Shown here piece by piece: positions 22,539 to 31,196 of a stretch of 31,639 nucleotides of DNA. The notes under the pieces are model-generated. The model ran no database searches. It was not told where the DNA came from and saw nothing but the letters and a program-made list of their open reading frames with translations. Position numbers and translations under genes: made by a program. The stretch spans positions 1 to 31,639 of the IMG/VR virus record IMGVR_UViG_3300005731_000051; one strand, 5' to 3'. How positions within the stretch are numbered: the first letter of the stretch is position 1; each line of letters begins with the position of its first letter. The stretch comes from a virus.

Positions 22539-24910
22539 TAGATATTGTTTCTTACCTCCTTGGCATTACCTTGAACGTTCTCAGCGTATAATTGTTCACG
22601 CTCCAGAGCCACAATTTCCTGGTCTTTCTTAATCTCTTCTCTAACCTTGAAACGCTCGATGTCAATTTTCTCATCAGATTGACGTATACGAGCCGCGCTT
22701 TCTTCAGCTTGGTACTCTAGAGTACCTTGCTTGATTTGCATTTCTTGTTGATTAGCTGCCTCAAGTTGCTTGTTAGCTTGCTCCAATTGCTGAGTTTGCT
22801 CTTTAAGCTGTTGTTGCGTTTGCTCTACTTGCTGCTGTAGTTGGCCTGTCATCTCATTTTTCTCTTCCATTAGAGCCATACCTTCATCGATAATTTTCAA
22901 TATTTCAGTAGTAGACTCAGACATAGTCATCTTAATAATGACATCGTGAGGAATAACCCCGGCCGCAGCAAGCTCCGGAATAATGGCATTCAGTTTCTCT
23001 ATCTTCAGATTCTCTTTACTAGAGTTGACAATATGAATATTGTAATCTGTAAAACAGAAATTTTCTGGGAAAGCCTCAAACAGAACAGTACGATGTCCTA
23101 CAATATAGGACCCACGCTTACCTTTTCTATATGTAATCTTAGCTTGGTTTATCAAGTCTGTAAGCATGTGCTTACGAGAAGTATAAACTAACTCAAATAA
23201 ATCTTTTGTAATTAAACTAGTTTGCTGCTGCCCAACCCTAACGTTCGAAACAGCGTCTCTAACTTCAGCCGCCGCGTACATATATCGGTTGATTCCGGTA
23301 ACCACATCGGCTTGCCTCTCAATTGATTCCAAAACAGAATTAAGTGATTCCACGATCTGACCGTTGAGGGATCCGCGAAAATCTCCGTAGTGGTTAAATA
23401 GATGTGCTCCGTCTTCTGTAGGGTCATATAATTCGACACCCTGCTTACGGAAAGCCATAAACTTAAGAATACGTTCCATATAGTCTTGTCCAAGCACTTT
23501 CGGTATGGCTGCCAAATTAATACGCGAACCATCGACACCAGCATTTGCAATAAGATTATCACGGAAGAAATGTATAATATCATAGCTGTCTTGTAAGTCT
23601 TTAAGAGCTAAAGTAACGGAATATGGTGTTCCATTTCTATCATTATAAGCAACGCCGTTATAAGAGAGTGTAGTAGTCCAAGGTTGCCCAATAGAACGAG
23701 GAATCCAGCGACTCTTACCCATATTCAAGTAAGTGTCTTCACCAATACGAATGCCTTCATATCTATCTAATCTGTAGCCTTTTTTCTTAGCCATACCACT
23801 TCCAGCACCTTTACCATAGCTATCCTGACTCATCTTATCGATAGAGGACTTTTCTACGTTACGTAAATCATTTTTACGTTCGTCTGTAAGCTCCACCTCA
23901 TTATTAGCTAACCACTCTACGTGACAAATTGGTAATGTATCTAAGTCGTTATTAGTATGCTGATTGTGTATGTCATTGCCATGTAAATCTTGTCTGTAGA
24001 TATAATCTAACTGGCGAGGGTCATGTACAGTACGTGCTCCGGATCCTTCACTATAATCACCATATATTCTCTTTCTATCAACTTCATTCATCAAGTGGCC
24101 CCACTTATTTAGGATCTCTGAGCGCTTCATGTAGTAACGATGTACAACAGCATTTACATTTGGCTGTGTGCCTGATGAAAGGAATTGATGGTCTGTACGT
24201 TTAGAGAAGAATATATTCTCCGGCTTACATATTTCTATCTTCGGGTCTTCTCCTACCCTGTCTACATAAGTGCGGTAATAAGCTTCCCCGGAAATAAGTA
24301 AGTCTAAGAAGAATTGTTTAACCTTTTGTTTAAGGTCTATAGTGTTATCTTGTTCAAAGAATTGTAGTAGAGATTGACAAGCGATTTCAAACTGACTGAT
24401 AAACTCCTCGTTTACAGACTTCTCGACCTTCTTCAGGTATTGGTCCGTCACCATATCCATGGCAGGGGTCTCACCATTCTTCACTCTTTGGTTGTTCTTG
24501 TTGAACTGCTTGCGATACTGGGCTAGTATACGTCGAGCCTTTTCTGCGCTTTTATTATTTTCAATCTGAGTAAGAGTGTTTTCGTCATTTACGGATACTC
24601 TATATGTAAACACTTCATCAAGCAGAAGACCTAACAAGACATCGATACGTGTCTTAATTAGGGGAGTCATTTTAACAGCAATAGGAGTCTCTATACCAAA
24701 AGTTTCCTCTAAGTATCTAAACTCCTCTTTGTCTCTTACTCCCTCGTATAAATTACGCGCTTTCTTAATGCGGTCTTTCTCACCACTACTATATACTAAC
24801 GACGAAATATAATAATCCACGGATTTGCGTAAATAGTCAAAGCTACTCTTTTGCTTCTCCGTAGTGTAGAGATCCTCTACATTGTAGTAATTGTTTACAA
24901 ATACACTCAT
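22538..24910 (-). CDS. Portal protein (790 aa)
   Basis: Length, place after terminase and motifs fit a large crAss-like portal. Residues 55-104 (YEGVRDKEEFRYLEETFGIE, then PLIKTRIDVLLGLLLDEVFT) match the conserved opening of such portals, where a PL(I/V)-x-x-x-I-D-x-L-L-G segment is typical. The central part holds helices and the crown and stem regions. Residues 681-785 are a Gln/Glu-rich coiled coil (QQQVEQTQQQLKEQTQQLEQ), a usual portal tail of this group. Twelve copies form the channel at one vertex and bind terminase during packaging. The start is joined to the GroES-like stop at 24910. Confidence 0.82.
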   Translation of the reverse strand: MSVFVNNYYNVEDLYTTEKQKSSFDYLRKSVDYYISSLVYSSGEKDRIKKARNLYEGVRDKEEFRYLEETFGIETPIAVKMTPLIKTRIDVLLGLLLDEVFTYRVSVNDENTLTQIENNKSAEKARRILAQYRKQFNKNNQRVKNGETPAMDMVTDQYLKKVEKSVNEEFISQFEIACQSLLQFFEQDNTIDLKQKVKQFFLDLLISGEAYYRTYVDRVGEDPKIEICKPENIFFSKRTDHQFLSSGTQPNVNAVVHRYYMKRSEILNKWGHLMNEVDRKRIYGDYSEGSGARTVHDPRQLDYIYRQDLHGNDIHNQHTNNDLDTLPICHVEWLANNEVELTDERKNDLRNVEKSSIDKMSQDSYGKGAGSGMAKKKGYRLDRYEGIRIGEDTYLNMGKSRWIPRSIGQPWTTTLSYNGVAYNDRNGTPYSVTLALKDLQDSYDIIHFFRDNLIANAGVDGSRINLAAIPKVLGQDYMERILKFMAFRKQGVELYDPTEDGAHLFNHYGDFRGSLNGQIVESLNSVLESIERQADVVTGINRYMYAAAEVRDAVSNVRVGQQQTSLITKDLFELVYTSRKHMLTDLINQAKITYRKGKRGSYIVGHRTVLFEAFPENFCFTDYNIHIVNSSKENLKIEKLNAIIPELAAAGVIPHDVIIKMTMSESTTEILKIIDEGMALMEEKNEMTGQLQQQVEQTQQQLKEQTQQLEQANKQLEAANQQEMQIKQGTLEYQAEESAARIRQSDEKIDIERFKVREEIKKDQEIVALEREQLYAENVQGNAKEVRNNI

Positions 24911-25503
24911 TATTTATCTAATGAAAACAGTACATCAAAACTATTTATAGTCTTTAATTTTTTATTGGCTTCGTTGATAATAAGGTTACCACAATAAGGA
25001 TCGAAACATATAATTGTTCCCGGTTCGATCTGTGTTGCATTTTCAGCGCAAGAAATAACTACTCCTTGCTGAGTCGCTTTTTCTCTTGGATCATCATTAG
25101 TGTCATCATATACACCATCTTCATCTACCAAACCTTCCCCAATAATTCTAACTAAAATTCTGTCACCTGTCGGTTTAATTGTTTCCTCATTCATGTTCTC
25201 TAAGTCTTCTGCGATTGCTACTATATTATGTCCTCTTAGTACTTTACAATAACCGTCATCGGTCTTTACGTGTACACCTGCAAATTGATTCCAAATGATC
25301 CCCATACCCTCTTTAACTTCAGGGCATTGATCTTTGTCATTTGCGTTTTCACCTACTTTTAGAGCCTTACCGTAGTAAAATTCAGCGTCTACAGGCGTAC
25401 CTTCAGATGCATCTCCTACAATAACCCCATCTTGTTCAGTAGGTAAAATAGTAACTTCCGCCAAAACATTCATGTTATGAGGCGTAACTTTCATTTTTTC
25501 CAT
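24910..25503 (-). CDS. Tandem GroES-like co-chaperonin (two cpn10 domains)
   Basis: The 197-aa protein repeats the cpn10 pattern twice. Domain 1 (5-100) has TPHNMNVLAEVTILPTEQDG with a GVIV hydrophobic patch like the GroES IVL mobile loop, YYGKALKVG and GHNIVAIAED. Domain 2 (108-195) has KPTGDRILVRIIGEG, close to the GroES start PLHDRVIVKR, a longer acidic loop (VDEDGVYDDTNDDP), QQGVVISCA and IEPGTIICFDPYCG. GroES caps GroEL, and some phages encode their own cap (T4 gp31) to fold large capsid proteins. A fused double domain is known from chloroplast Cpn20, but I do not know it as common in phages. Its place between terminase and portal suggests a role in head folding. Confidence 0.8.
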   Translation of the reverse strand: MEKMKVTPHNMNVLAEVTILPTEQDGVIVGDASEGTPVDAEFYYGKALKVGENANDKDQCPEVKEGMGIIWNQFAGVHVKTDDGYCKVLRGHNIVAIAEDLENMNEETIKPTGDRILVRIIGEGLVDEDGVYDDTNDDPREKATQQGVVISCAENATQIEPGTIICFDPYCGNLIINEANKKLKTINSFDVLFSLDK

Positions 25504-25569
25504 ATTCTTATATTTACATATTACGTATTGCTGTAATAATAAGAAAAGAAAATCGATATATCAAGGGGA

Positions 25570-27855
25570 TTACTGGTAGTGAAGTTCAATATTATCCGGA
25601 TCAGTAGCGTCTATCCATCTAACTGAGCCTTGCGCCCTAAATGCAGCTGCTTCCTTAAGAGCTTCCATATCTTCTCCAGCTTTAGATTTACCTGGAATGA
25701 CTCCGTGCTTCTTGTACCCGGTCACAGGGTCTGTGTAGTAACCATACAATTCGAAACCTTCTGCGGCCTTAGACGGTGGTTTAGCGGCTTGCCCCATCAA
25801 ATCTTCATCAGACAACTCACATAGACCCATAGCAATAACAAGGTCAAACTTAGTTCTATCCTCTCTATTATAATCTTGCAGTTGTTGAAGCATATCAGGG
25901 AACCATATCTCATCGCTATAATCTTCTATATACGCCGCTATCTTTTGATCTTGATGATCAATAATAGGTCCGGCCGCAGTTGTACCAATGAGATGAGATG
26001 ACTTGTTTGGGTCTGCGTTAGTTAAGTTGATCGTAGGTCTCTTTTTAAGGAGGTGATAAGCGTTATTATCACGGAACCAACCTACAATGCCAATCTTTGT
26101 GTATTCTATATTGACCTCTGAGTTGTAGTACATGGCTAACTTGAGAGCATTATCCCAGTCACTACGGACATTAGGGGAACGTTTTACATACTTAGCTACA
26201 TAAATATTTGAAGTAGTACCAAAATAGTTTCCATCTACAACGCGTTTCTTTACGAGCATTGCAAGCTCTGAACCTTTCTTACTATCAGTTGCGTAAGATG
26301 AGTCCATTGTACCTTGGTCAATACTATCGATCCCAGACACATAAAGGTTCTTCAACGGAACTTTCTCATCTTCACGGCTCTGCTCTGTAAGCCAGTAAGG
26401 GTGTTCCAATATCTCTATATCACCAACACTAGATGGCTCCCATATAACACCAACCTTTTTGCCAGCTTCATTCTTTTCCCATTTAAGGAATCCACGCTCT
26501 GGCTTAGGCGCATCTTTCTCGTGTTCTATACGGATACGTTGAGCAGCAATACGTTCTTGGTTGAAGATGTTTACACCACGCCGAGTAAATACCTCACGAA
26601 TATTCATAGGATATTCTTGTAGAAGACCCATATAAGATTCAGTGTCTCCTTTAGCTCGCTCCCTTTCTTCCATCACTTCCTCAGTAGCTGTCTTAATATC
26701 AGGACAACCTGTTTTCTCCCACGTACCTGCTCGTTTGATATGAGTAGGGCAAAAGAAACCTGAACCTCTAGGAGAATCAGGGAAATCGTAAGTAGCTAAA
26801 ATATCGTGTGCATTTGGATTAGTAAATACATCCTCAGCTTCGTCATTCTCCACAGTACCACCTGTACCAGAATATAATACAGTACATTTCTTGATAGATC
26901 CCATTACCCACCATGAACCACGACTCTCACGCATACATGCTCTAAGAGATCCTTTTTGGTGTGAAGGAGGGAAGGCCGCGAACTCCTCAAACAATTGTTT
27001 TCTAGGACGCTTACCCCTTGTTTTACCGGCGTTCTTACCGTAGATAATCTTTTCGAATGAAGCAAGGTGACCTCTCTTTTCTGTAGTACCATCAGGTAAT
27101 TCTACAATTTCTCCGGCTACTTTTTCCTTAGATGAATCTGTTAACCTCTTGTATTTTAAGGCTCTATGCTTAGCTTCAATAGCTTCCAGTCCATCTTCAA
27201 TTTTAGCCCATGCCTCGTTAGTCGTGTCTTCATTTGTAGAAGAGACAACACTGACAGACTTAGGATGCAGACGATATTCACGATCTAATATACAATTATA
27301 CATGAAGGACTTACCAACACCACGACCACCCATAATAGCGCAGTCTTTACGCATCAATTCAGCTTTCCAACAATAATCAAAGAAGTATCTATCTATATTG
27401 CAGTAGGTTGCGTGTGATGTTTCGAAATCCTCAGTAGGGTTTCCATCCTCATCGTAAATAGGTACTGGGAATACAAAAATATTCAGCCAATACACAAAAT
27501 AAGGATTATAATATTCTCCATCTACCCAGACACCATCATAGCAGTAATCTACTAGAGGTTGATACCAGTTCTCCATATCTAGAGAATCCGGGTGGTAGTT
27601 GGGGATGTTTTGCCATGCGATTAGTTCCTTGGGAAGAGGTCGATGCACTAGATAATCAGTCAATTTGATTTCCTCTTCCCCGGTTGGTACACCGATTAAC
27701 TTTTCAGGTGCGTCCGTTACTTTGAACTCACCATTCCATATGTCCCCGTGTGCGTCTTTTTTAAGAAACGGTAGATCAAATGGATCGTATTCGTTTTTCA
27801 CCCCAAACAATGTGGGCTGTTTAGATATATCTATTTTCTTTTTCTTGATCGCCAT
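25570..27855 (-). CDS. Terminase large subunit (761 aa)
   Basis: The ATPase has Walker A GGRGVGKS (176-183), a Walker B-like KQLFEEF (286-292) with the catalytic Glu, and LLQEYPMNIREVF (411-423), a typical terminase segment between the ATPase and nuclease parts. The RNase H-like nuclease begins with YVSGIDSIDQG (about 506-515; D510) and continues with GIVGWFRDNN and FDLVIAMGLCELSD, where the later acidic residues are expected. It translocates DNA into the prohead and cuts the concatemer. It starts by TAATG overlap with the 201-aa gene. No intein or insertion was noticed. Confidence 0.93.
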   Translation of the reverse strand: MAIKKKKIDISKQPTLFGVKNEYDPFDLPFLKKDAHGDIWNGEFKVTDAPEKLIGVPTGEEEIKLTDYLVHRPLPKELIAWQNIPNYHPDSLDMENWYQPLVDYCYDGVWVDGEYYNPYFVYWLNIFVFPVPIYDEDGNPTEDFETSHATYCNIDRYFFDYCWKAELMRKDCAIMGGRGVGKSFMYNCILDREYRLHPKSVSVVSSTNEDTTNEAWAKIEDGLEAIEAKHRALKYKRLTDSSKEKVAGEIVELPDGTTEKRGHLASFEKIIYGKNAGKTRGKRPRKQLFEEFAAFPPSHQKGSLRACMRESRGSWWVMGSIKKCTVLYSGTGGTVENDEAEDVFTNPNAHDILATYDFPDSPRGSGFFCPTHIKRAGTWEKTGCPDIKTATEEVMEERERAKGDTESYMGLLQEYPMNIREVFTRRGVNIFNQERIAAQRIRIEHEKDAPKPERGFLKWEKNEAGKKVGVIWEPSSVGDIEILEHPYWLTEQSREDEKVPLKNLYVSGIDSIDQGTMDSSYATDSKKGSELAMLVKKRVVDGNYFGTTSNIYVAKYVKRSPNVRSDWDNALKLAMYYNSEVNIEYTKIGIVGWFRDNNAYHLLKKRPTINLTNADPNKSSHLIGTTAAGPIIDHQDQKIAAYIEDYSDEIWFPDMLQQLQDYNREDRTKFDLVIAMGLCELSDEDLMGQAAKPPSKAAEGFELYGYYTDPVTGYKKHGVIPGKSKAGEDMEALKEAAAFRAQGSVRWIDATDPDNIELHYQ

Positions 27856-28460
27856 TAGTCTTCTTCTCTACGTACAAGATTACCGCGTTCAATCAATGAT
27901 GAACCTTTACCACCACGTACTCTACCAGCGTTCTCTAATTTTTTAGCTGCATTAGTAATACTAACTTTCAAGGTCATCATTTCTCCAATCTGTTTTGCAA
28001 GATTGGACATAATGTTTTCATTGGATGCAAAAGATACAACCCCAGTATTCTCATTCACGTTACGGATCACTTCCACTTCCATCTCTGTTAGCTTTGTACG
28101 AGCCTCATCTATCTTAGCATCTATGGCTAACACAGCTCGTTCAGCAGATGTTTCATTGAAGAAGTTATAGGCATCGATAGCCTCATCTATAAGATCTCTT
28201 TCGCGTTTGTTGAAGCTTTTCTTACCGAGTTTACGAAAAGCGCGTATCATAGCCTGTTCTTCCTTCATACGATAATCCAAGTCACGCATAGGATTATCAT
28301 CTGAAAGGTCACAACAGTAAAATACGTAGAGCAACATACGCAGGCCTAACTCTTCATTCTCCATATTCCTACCGTAAGTAAGAATATTATTGAACTCCTC
28401 TATAACCGCGATGTTAGGATCTATGCACACGTTCTCATTTAATACAGTGAACTTTAGCAT
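27855..28460 (-). CDS. Helical protein in the small-terminase position (201 aa)
   Basis: The protein is nearly all helical: FNNILTYGRNMENEELGLRM, MKEEQAMIRAFRKLGKKSFN, KIDEARTKLTEMEVEVIRNV and a basic end with GGKGSSLIERGNLVRREED. It lies directly upstream of, and is coupled to, the large terminase. I do not see a clear helix-turn-helix. Small terminases are helical and usually occupy this place, so it is a candidate; it may instead be an unrelated packaging helper. The 75-aa gene ends just ahead of it. Confidence 0.5.
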   Translation of the reverse strand: MLKFTVLNENVCIDPNIAVIEEFNNILTYGRNMENEELGLRMLLYVFYCCDLSDDNPMRDLDYRMKEEQAMIRAFRKLGKKSFNKRERDLIDEAIDAYNFFNETSAERAVLAIDAKIDEARTKLTEMEVEVIRNVNENTGVVSFASNENIMSNLAKQIGEMMTLKVSITNAAKKLENAGRVRGGKGSSLIERGNLVRREED

Positions 28461-28461
28461 A

Positions 28462-28689
28462 CTAATCTAGTTTTTCGAGATCCTTAGAACTGAATGTCTG
28501 TTGTTGATATAGGCCGCCTTCTGTGAACCAGTAGCATGTTACACCTAATAAAACCGATTTGGAATCTTCCTCTTCTTCTCGCCCTACTCGCGCTTTTTGC
28601 ACTTTCTTTACGAGCATCTCAGGCTTGTTCTCGATGTCATGCTTGATCTGCACCTTATCGCCTGGATGGAAATAAATAAATTTACTCAT
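28462..28689 (-). CDS. DUF2158/YodC-like small protein (75 aa)
   Basis: The pattern F-x-x-GD-x-V with KPEMLVKKV and a later TCYWFTEGG and TFSSKDLEKL resembles YodC-type (DUF2158) proteins, which carry GD-x-V, P-x-M-x-V and C-x-WF at similar spacing. An extra acidic insert (REEEEDSKS) splits the middle. It ends with a TAG stop, which shows TAG is used as a stop here. Function is unknown; small proteins of this group are often expressed with structural or regulatory modules. Confidence 0.6.
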   Translation of the reverse strand: MSKFIYFHPGDKVQIKHDIENKPEMLVKKVQKARVGREEEEDSKSVLLGVTCYWFTEGGLYQQQTFSSKDLEKLD

Positions 28690-28741
28690 ATCTTCTTATT
28701 TAAATAATTTTCGTATTAACATAAGAATATATGAGTTTTAA

Positions 28742-28843
28742 TTAAAAGGACAAGGTTACTTGCTTTCTGGGAGGTTTCCATTCATCGAACGGAAGAATTT
28801 CCTCAATCTGACTATCCGCCTTTTCATGTCGTAATATTACAAC
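28742..28843 (-). pseudogene. Possible C-terminal gene remnant
   Basis: One minus-strand frame between an in-frame TAA (28846-28844) and TAA (28744-28742) reads EKADSQIEEILPFDEWKPPR and then KQVTLSF, which looks like a real protein end, but it has no ATG, GTG or TTG start. The ATG nearby opens another frame (23 codons, basic). I read it as a truncated gene whose 5' part was lost where the tRNA block now lies. It may also be chance. Confidence 0.3.
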
Positions 28844-28870
28844 TTAAAAAGTTGAAACTCAGGGGAAATA

Positions 28871-28902
28871 GAGGGGAGATGAGATTCTAACTCACACCTC
28901 GC
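28871..28902 (-). pseudogene. Possible 3' remnant of a tRNA
   Basis: On the minus strand AGGT, GTGAG-TTAGAAT-CTCAT (a five-pair T-arm with one G-U pair and a loop one base off TTCRANT) and CTCCCCT look like the variable loop, T-arm and 3' acceptor strand of a tRNA. No D-arm, anticodon arm or 5' acceptor strand is present, because tRNA-Met ends 15 bases upstream. A decayed tRNA is suggested but not proven. Confidence 0.35.
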
Positions 28903-28916
28903 ATATTATTTAATTG

Positions 28917-28990
28917 TGGTCTCAGCAGGACTCGAACCTGCGACCTCCGTGTTATGAGCACGGCACTCTAACCATCTGAGTTATAAGACC
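28917..28990 (-). tRNA. tRNA-Met (CAT anticodon)
   Basis: It folds as a full cloverleaf of 74 bases: acceptor GGTCTTA/TGAGACC, D-stem ACTC/GAGT, anticodon stem CCGTG/CACGG with loop CTCATAA, T-stem GCAGG/CCTGC with loop TTCGAGT, discriminator A. CCA is not encoded. The first pair is G-C, so it is not an initiator; it could be elongator Met or an Ile tRNA read after lysidine change of C34. Confidence 0.92.
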
Positions 28991-28994
28991 ATTG

Positions 28995-29068
28995 TGACCC
29001 CGACAGGATTCGAACCTGTGACCTAGGGCTTAGAAAACCCTTGCTCTATCCAACTGAGCTACGGGGCC
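28995..29068 (-). tRNA. tRNA-Arg (TCT anticodon)
   Basis: A 74-base cloverleaf: acceptor GGCCCCG/CGGGGTC (one G-U pair), D-stem GCTC/GAGC, anticodon stem AGGGT/GCCCT with loop TTTCTAA, T-stem ACAGG/CCTGT with loop TTCGAAT, discriminator A. It reads AGA/AGG. CCA is not encoded. It lies 19 bases after the metalloprotease stop and four bases before tRNA-Met. Confidence 0.94.
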
Positions 29069-29087
29069 ATTAAAATAAAAGCCCAGG

Positions 29088-29804
29088 TTAAATATTTAAA
29101 TTCTTTAAAAATCTTACTTGTTTACCTGTAAACTTCTCATCACCTTTACCTACTCGCTCCTTCATAATCCCTTTCCTTGTGTGGGTTAAACCAAATAAGT
29201 GACCTATCTCATGTGAGATTAAAAAACCTTGTTGAGCTATTGTACGAGGATCCTCTAAGTCAGCTACGATCATATTGTAACCTCTACGATATCCACCTAC
29301 TACAGCTAAGCCTATAGTTTCACCTTGATGACGACTGTTTACATATACAACAATGTCAGCGTCGAAATTGTGGTGCATTCTTATGATTTTCTTAAAGTTA
29401 GGTCCGTTATCTTTTGGGCAGTTTACGTAACCCTTGTACTTGAAGCGTATACCTGTACCAGCATAATCTTTATTAACCTCTTCTGTAATAAGAGCTAGTT
29501 CGAACGTATTCTCACAACTAGCATCTATAACGTACAAAACCTCTAGATAAGGTAAGGTATCTTCGTTTACAGTAGTTGAGATTTCCTTTTCCGGGCTATC
29601 ATACCACCAAGCATTAGTATCTACCTCTATATTCCTAACAGTAGTTGGTACTTCAATCTCATCATGTTGACAACACGCTGTATCTATTACCACCACTTCT
29701 TCCTCTTGAACAGGAAAGTTATCAGTAGATGGTCCAACAGTCCAATATAGGGCTATAGACACCACTAATAAACTTCCGATCAACACATCTTTAAATCTTT
29801 CCAT
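29088..29804 (-). CDS. Membrane-anchored metzincin metalloprotease (238 aa)
   Basis: Residues 7-24 (VLIGSLLVVSIALYWTVG) form a signal anchor or uncleaved signal. Residues 198-208 read HEIGHLFGLTH, the complete zinc-binding HExxHxxGxxH motif of metzincins, with E199 as base, and M214 (KGIM) fits the Met-turn. Upstream, YLEVLYVIDASCENTFELAL and DADIVVYVNSRHQG resemble the beta-strands of reprolysin or matrixin-type catalytic domains. The predicted enzyme is exported across the inner membrane and would cut proteins in the periplasm or outside. The 115-base leader holds the patatin-operon terminator. Such a protease could help release, entry or receptor cleavage; this is inferred. The motif is unambiguous. 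Confidence 0.88.
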   Translation of the reverse strand: MERFKDVLIGSLLVVSIALYWTVGPSTDNFPVQEEEVVVIDTACCQHDEIEVPTTVRNIEVDTNAWWYDSPEKEISTTVNEDTLPYLEVLYVIDASCENTFELALITEEVNKDYAGTGIRFKYKGYVNCPKDNGPNFKKIIRMHHNFDADIVVYVNSRHQGETIGLAVVGGYRRGYNMIVADLEDPRTIAQQGFLISHEIGHLFGLTHTRKGIMKERVGKGDEKFTGKQVRFLKNLNI

Positions 29805-29851
29805 GTATCTAAGATAATAATAAAAAGTTAAACCCCAAGAGGCTTAGGTAT

Positions 29852-29893
29852 AAAAACCGCAAAACCCGATAATCATCTAGGACTACCGGGTTT
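29852..29893 (-). terminator. Terminator after the patatin-like gene
   Basis: Minus-strand arms AAACCCGGTAGTC (29893-29881) and GATTATCGGGTTT (29874-29862) pair over about 13 bases, with two G-U pairs, around CTAGAT. The sequence TGCGGTTTTT follows. It separates the membrane/patatin operon from the metzincin gene. Confidence 0.85.
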
Positions 29894-29919
29894 CGAAACT
29901 GTTTCACCACATGGAGCGA

Positions 29920-30834
29920 TCAGCCCTTTAGTTTTTCAGCTATTTCCGAAATTTTCTTCTTATTCTTCTTCTCTAAGTACTTAGCAAACTCCAATAAATA
30001 TACCATATTAGCTGCCTGTGCGTTGCCCATATCATCATCGATAGTTAGAGGCAACTTACCTTGTATACGATAATAATTAGAAGTCTCATTGACAGACTGA
30101 TAAATCTTAACTAATTGATGATGTACAACACCGCCATCAGCAGCCATCGTAATGTCTAGTAATGGATTAACCCATTTAAACTTAAACCAGCTCTTTACGC
30201 TTGCATTACCTTGCAGTCTATTACCTGTACCCAAAGACAACATAAAAATATCCTCAGCTGGGAGATTGTAAAGACTCTTAATCTCAGCAAAGGCTGACAT
30301 AGCTGGGTTGCCTGCGAATAAACCACCATCTACGTATTCATGTCCTCCGAGAGTAACAGGATCGAAGTAAGTGGGAGCAGCAGCACTAGCAGCAATAATT
30401 CTACCCAAAGGCCAATCTCCTTCTTGTTGCTTACTGAAAAATCTAGGTCTTCCATCTGTCATATCATAAGAACAGCACAAAAATTCTGTCTTAAGGTGAT
30501 CATTTAAAGTACCTTCTCCGTAAGCTTCTTCTAGAATTCTGATTAGGTTGTGGACATCATGTTTACCGCCTTTCAAACCAAAAATAGATTTCCATTTAGT
30601 TTTAAAGTTCTTTTCAAAGATGCTAGGACCTTCATTAAAATAAAGTCCTAACACTTTTCCCATAGGGATGCCGGCTGAAACCCCAGCCCCAACAATAGCG
30701 CCAGTACTAGTACCAGCTACAAGATCAACATGGTTAGCCAGGTTGTCTTGCATTTCTTCTTCGATGCATTTTAAGATGTAAGCTGGTACAATACCTCGTA
30801 TACCGCCGCCATCTATAGCAATGACTTTCTTCAT
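29920..30834 (-). CDS. Patatin-like phospholipase (304 aa)
   Basis: The enzyme has the oxyanion motif DGGGIRG (8-14), nucleophile elbow GTSTG (41-45, S43) and catalytic D169 in DGG (169-171, VDGGLFAGNPA), with the family segment AASAAAPTYF (148-157). Patatin-like proteins hydrolyse acyl ester bonds of phospholipids and other lipids with a Ser-Asp dyad. No signal peptide is seen, so it acts in the cytoplasm or needs the neighbouring membrane proteins or lysis to reach the membrane. It overlaps the 121-aa membrane protein by ATGA, and a strong terminator follows. Length is usual for a minimal patatin. A role in membrane breakdown during release is possible; other uses (lipid signalling, anti-host activity) cannot be excluded. 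Confidence 0.93.
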   Translation of the reverse strand: MKKVIAIDGGGIRGIVPAYILKCIEEEMQDNLANHVDLVAGTSTGAIVGAGVSAGIPMGKVLGLYFNEGPSIFEKNFKTKWKSIFGLKGGKHDVHNLIRILEEAYGEGTLNDHLKTEFLCCSYDMTDGRPRFFSKQQEGDWPLGRIIAASAAAPTYFDPVTLGGHEYVDGGLFAGNPAMSAFAEIKSLYNLPAEDIFMLSLGTGNRLQGNASVKSWFKFKWVNPLLDITMAADGGVVHHQLVKIYQSVNETSNYYRIQGKLPLTIDDDMGNAQAANMVYLLEFAKYLEKKNKKKISEIAEKLKG

Positions 30835-31196
30835 TTCTTTAAAATATTATATACCGCAGTAAAAGCTAGCTTAAATAGAATAACGGCTAAAGTAGAATAT
30901 ATAGCACTTAGCCAAAAGCTTATACCGAGATGAGTTAATAAAAATGCGATGCCTAATGTCAGTGTTGTGGTTCTAATCATCTTCATTAGATGCCACCCGT
31001 CTGTTAGCCATACAAGTATAGTAGTAGAGAGGAAAAATCTTTCTCCCGCTATTGGGTTTCCAAACTTATATTTGTTAACCCAGGATAATTTTGGATTCCA
31101 GAACACATTGTGTTTATCATAATGAAACTGTAAGTGATCCATAACACCTTCAGCCCCACCAGACAGCAGGAAAAACAATATTGTCAATATAATCAT
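30831..31196 (-). CDS. Small membrane protein (121 aa)
   Basis: An N-terminal hydrophobic segment (MIILTILFFLLSGGAEG) is followed by a polar, aromatic stretch (HLQFHYDKHNVFWNPKLSWV, then TDGWHLMKMI) and two more hydrophobic segments (TLTLGIAFLLTHLGISFWLS and YSTLAVILFKLAFTAVYNIL). About three membrane helices are likely. The central segment resembles host-like Bacteroidota membrane proteins with FxNxxxSW and TDGWHL, but I cannot name a family. It is coupled by ATGA on both sides with a second membrane protein and a lipase, so it may be a holin-like or membrane-anchoring partner (inference). Confidence 0.6.
   Translation of the reverse strand: MIILTILFFLLSGGAEGVMDHLQFHYDKHNVFWNPKLSWVNKYKFGNPIAGERFFLSTTILVWLTDGWHLMKMIRTTTLTLGIAFLLTHLGISFWLSAIYSTLAVILFKLAFTAVYNILKK

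Noticed and set aside
23212-23583. 123-aa minus-strand frame inside the portal gene
   Set aside because: Alternate frame of a well-supported portal; the product does not look like a folded protein.
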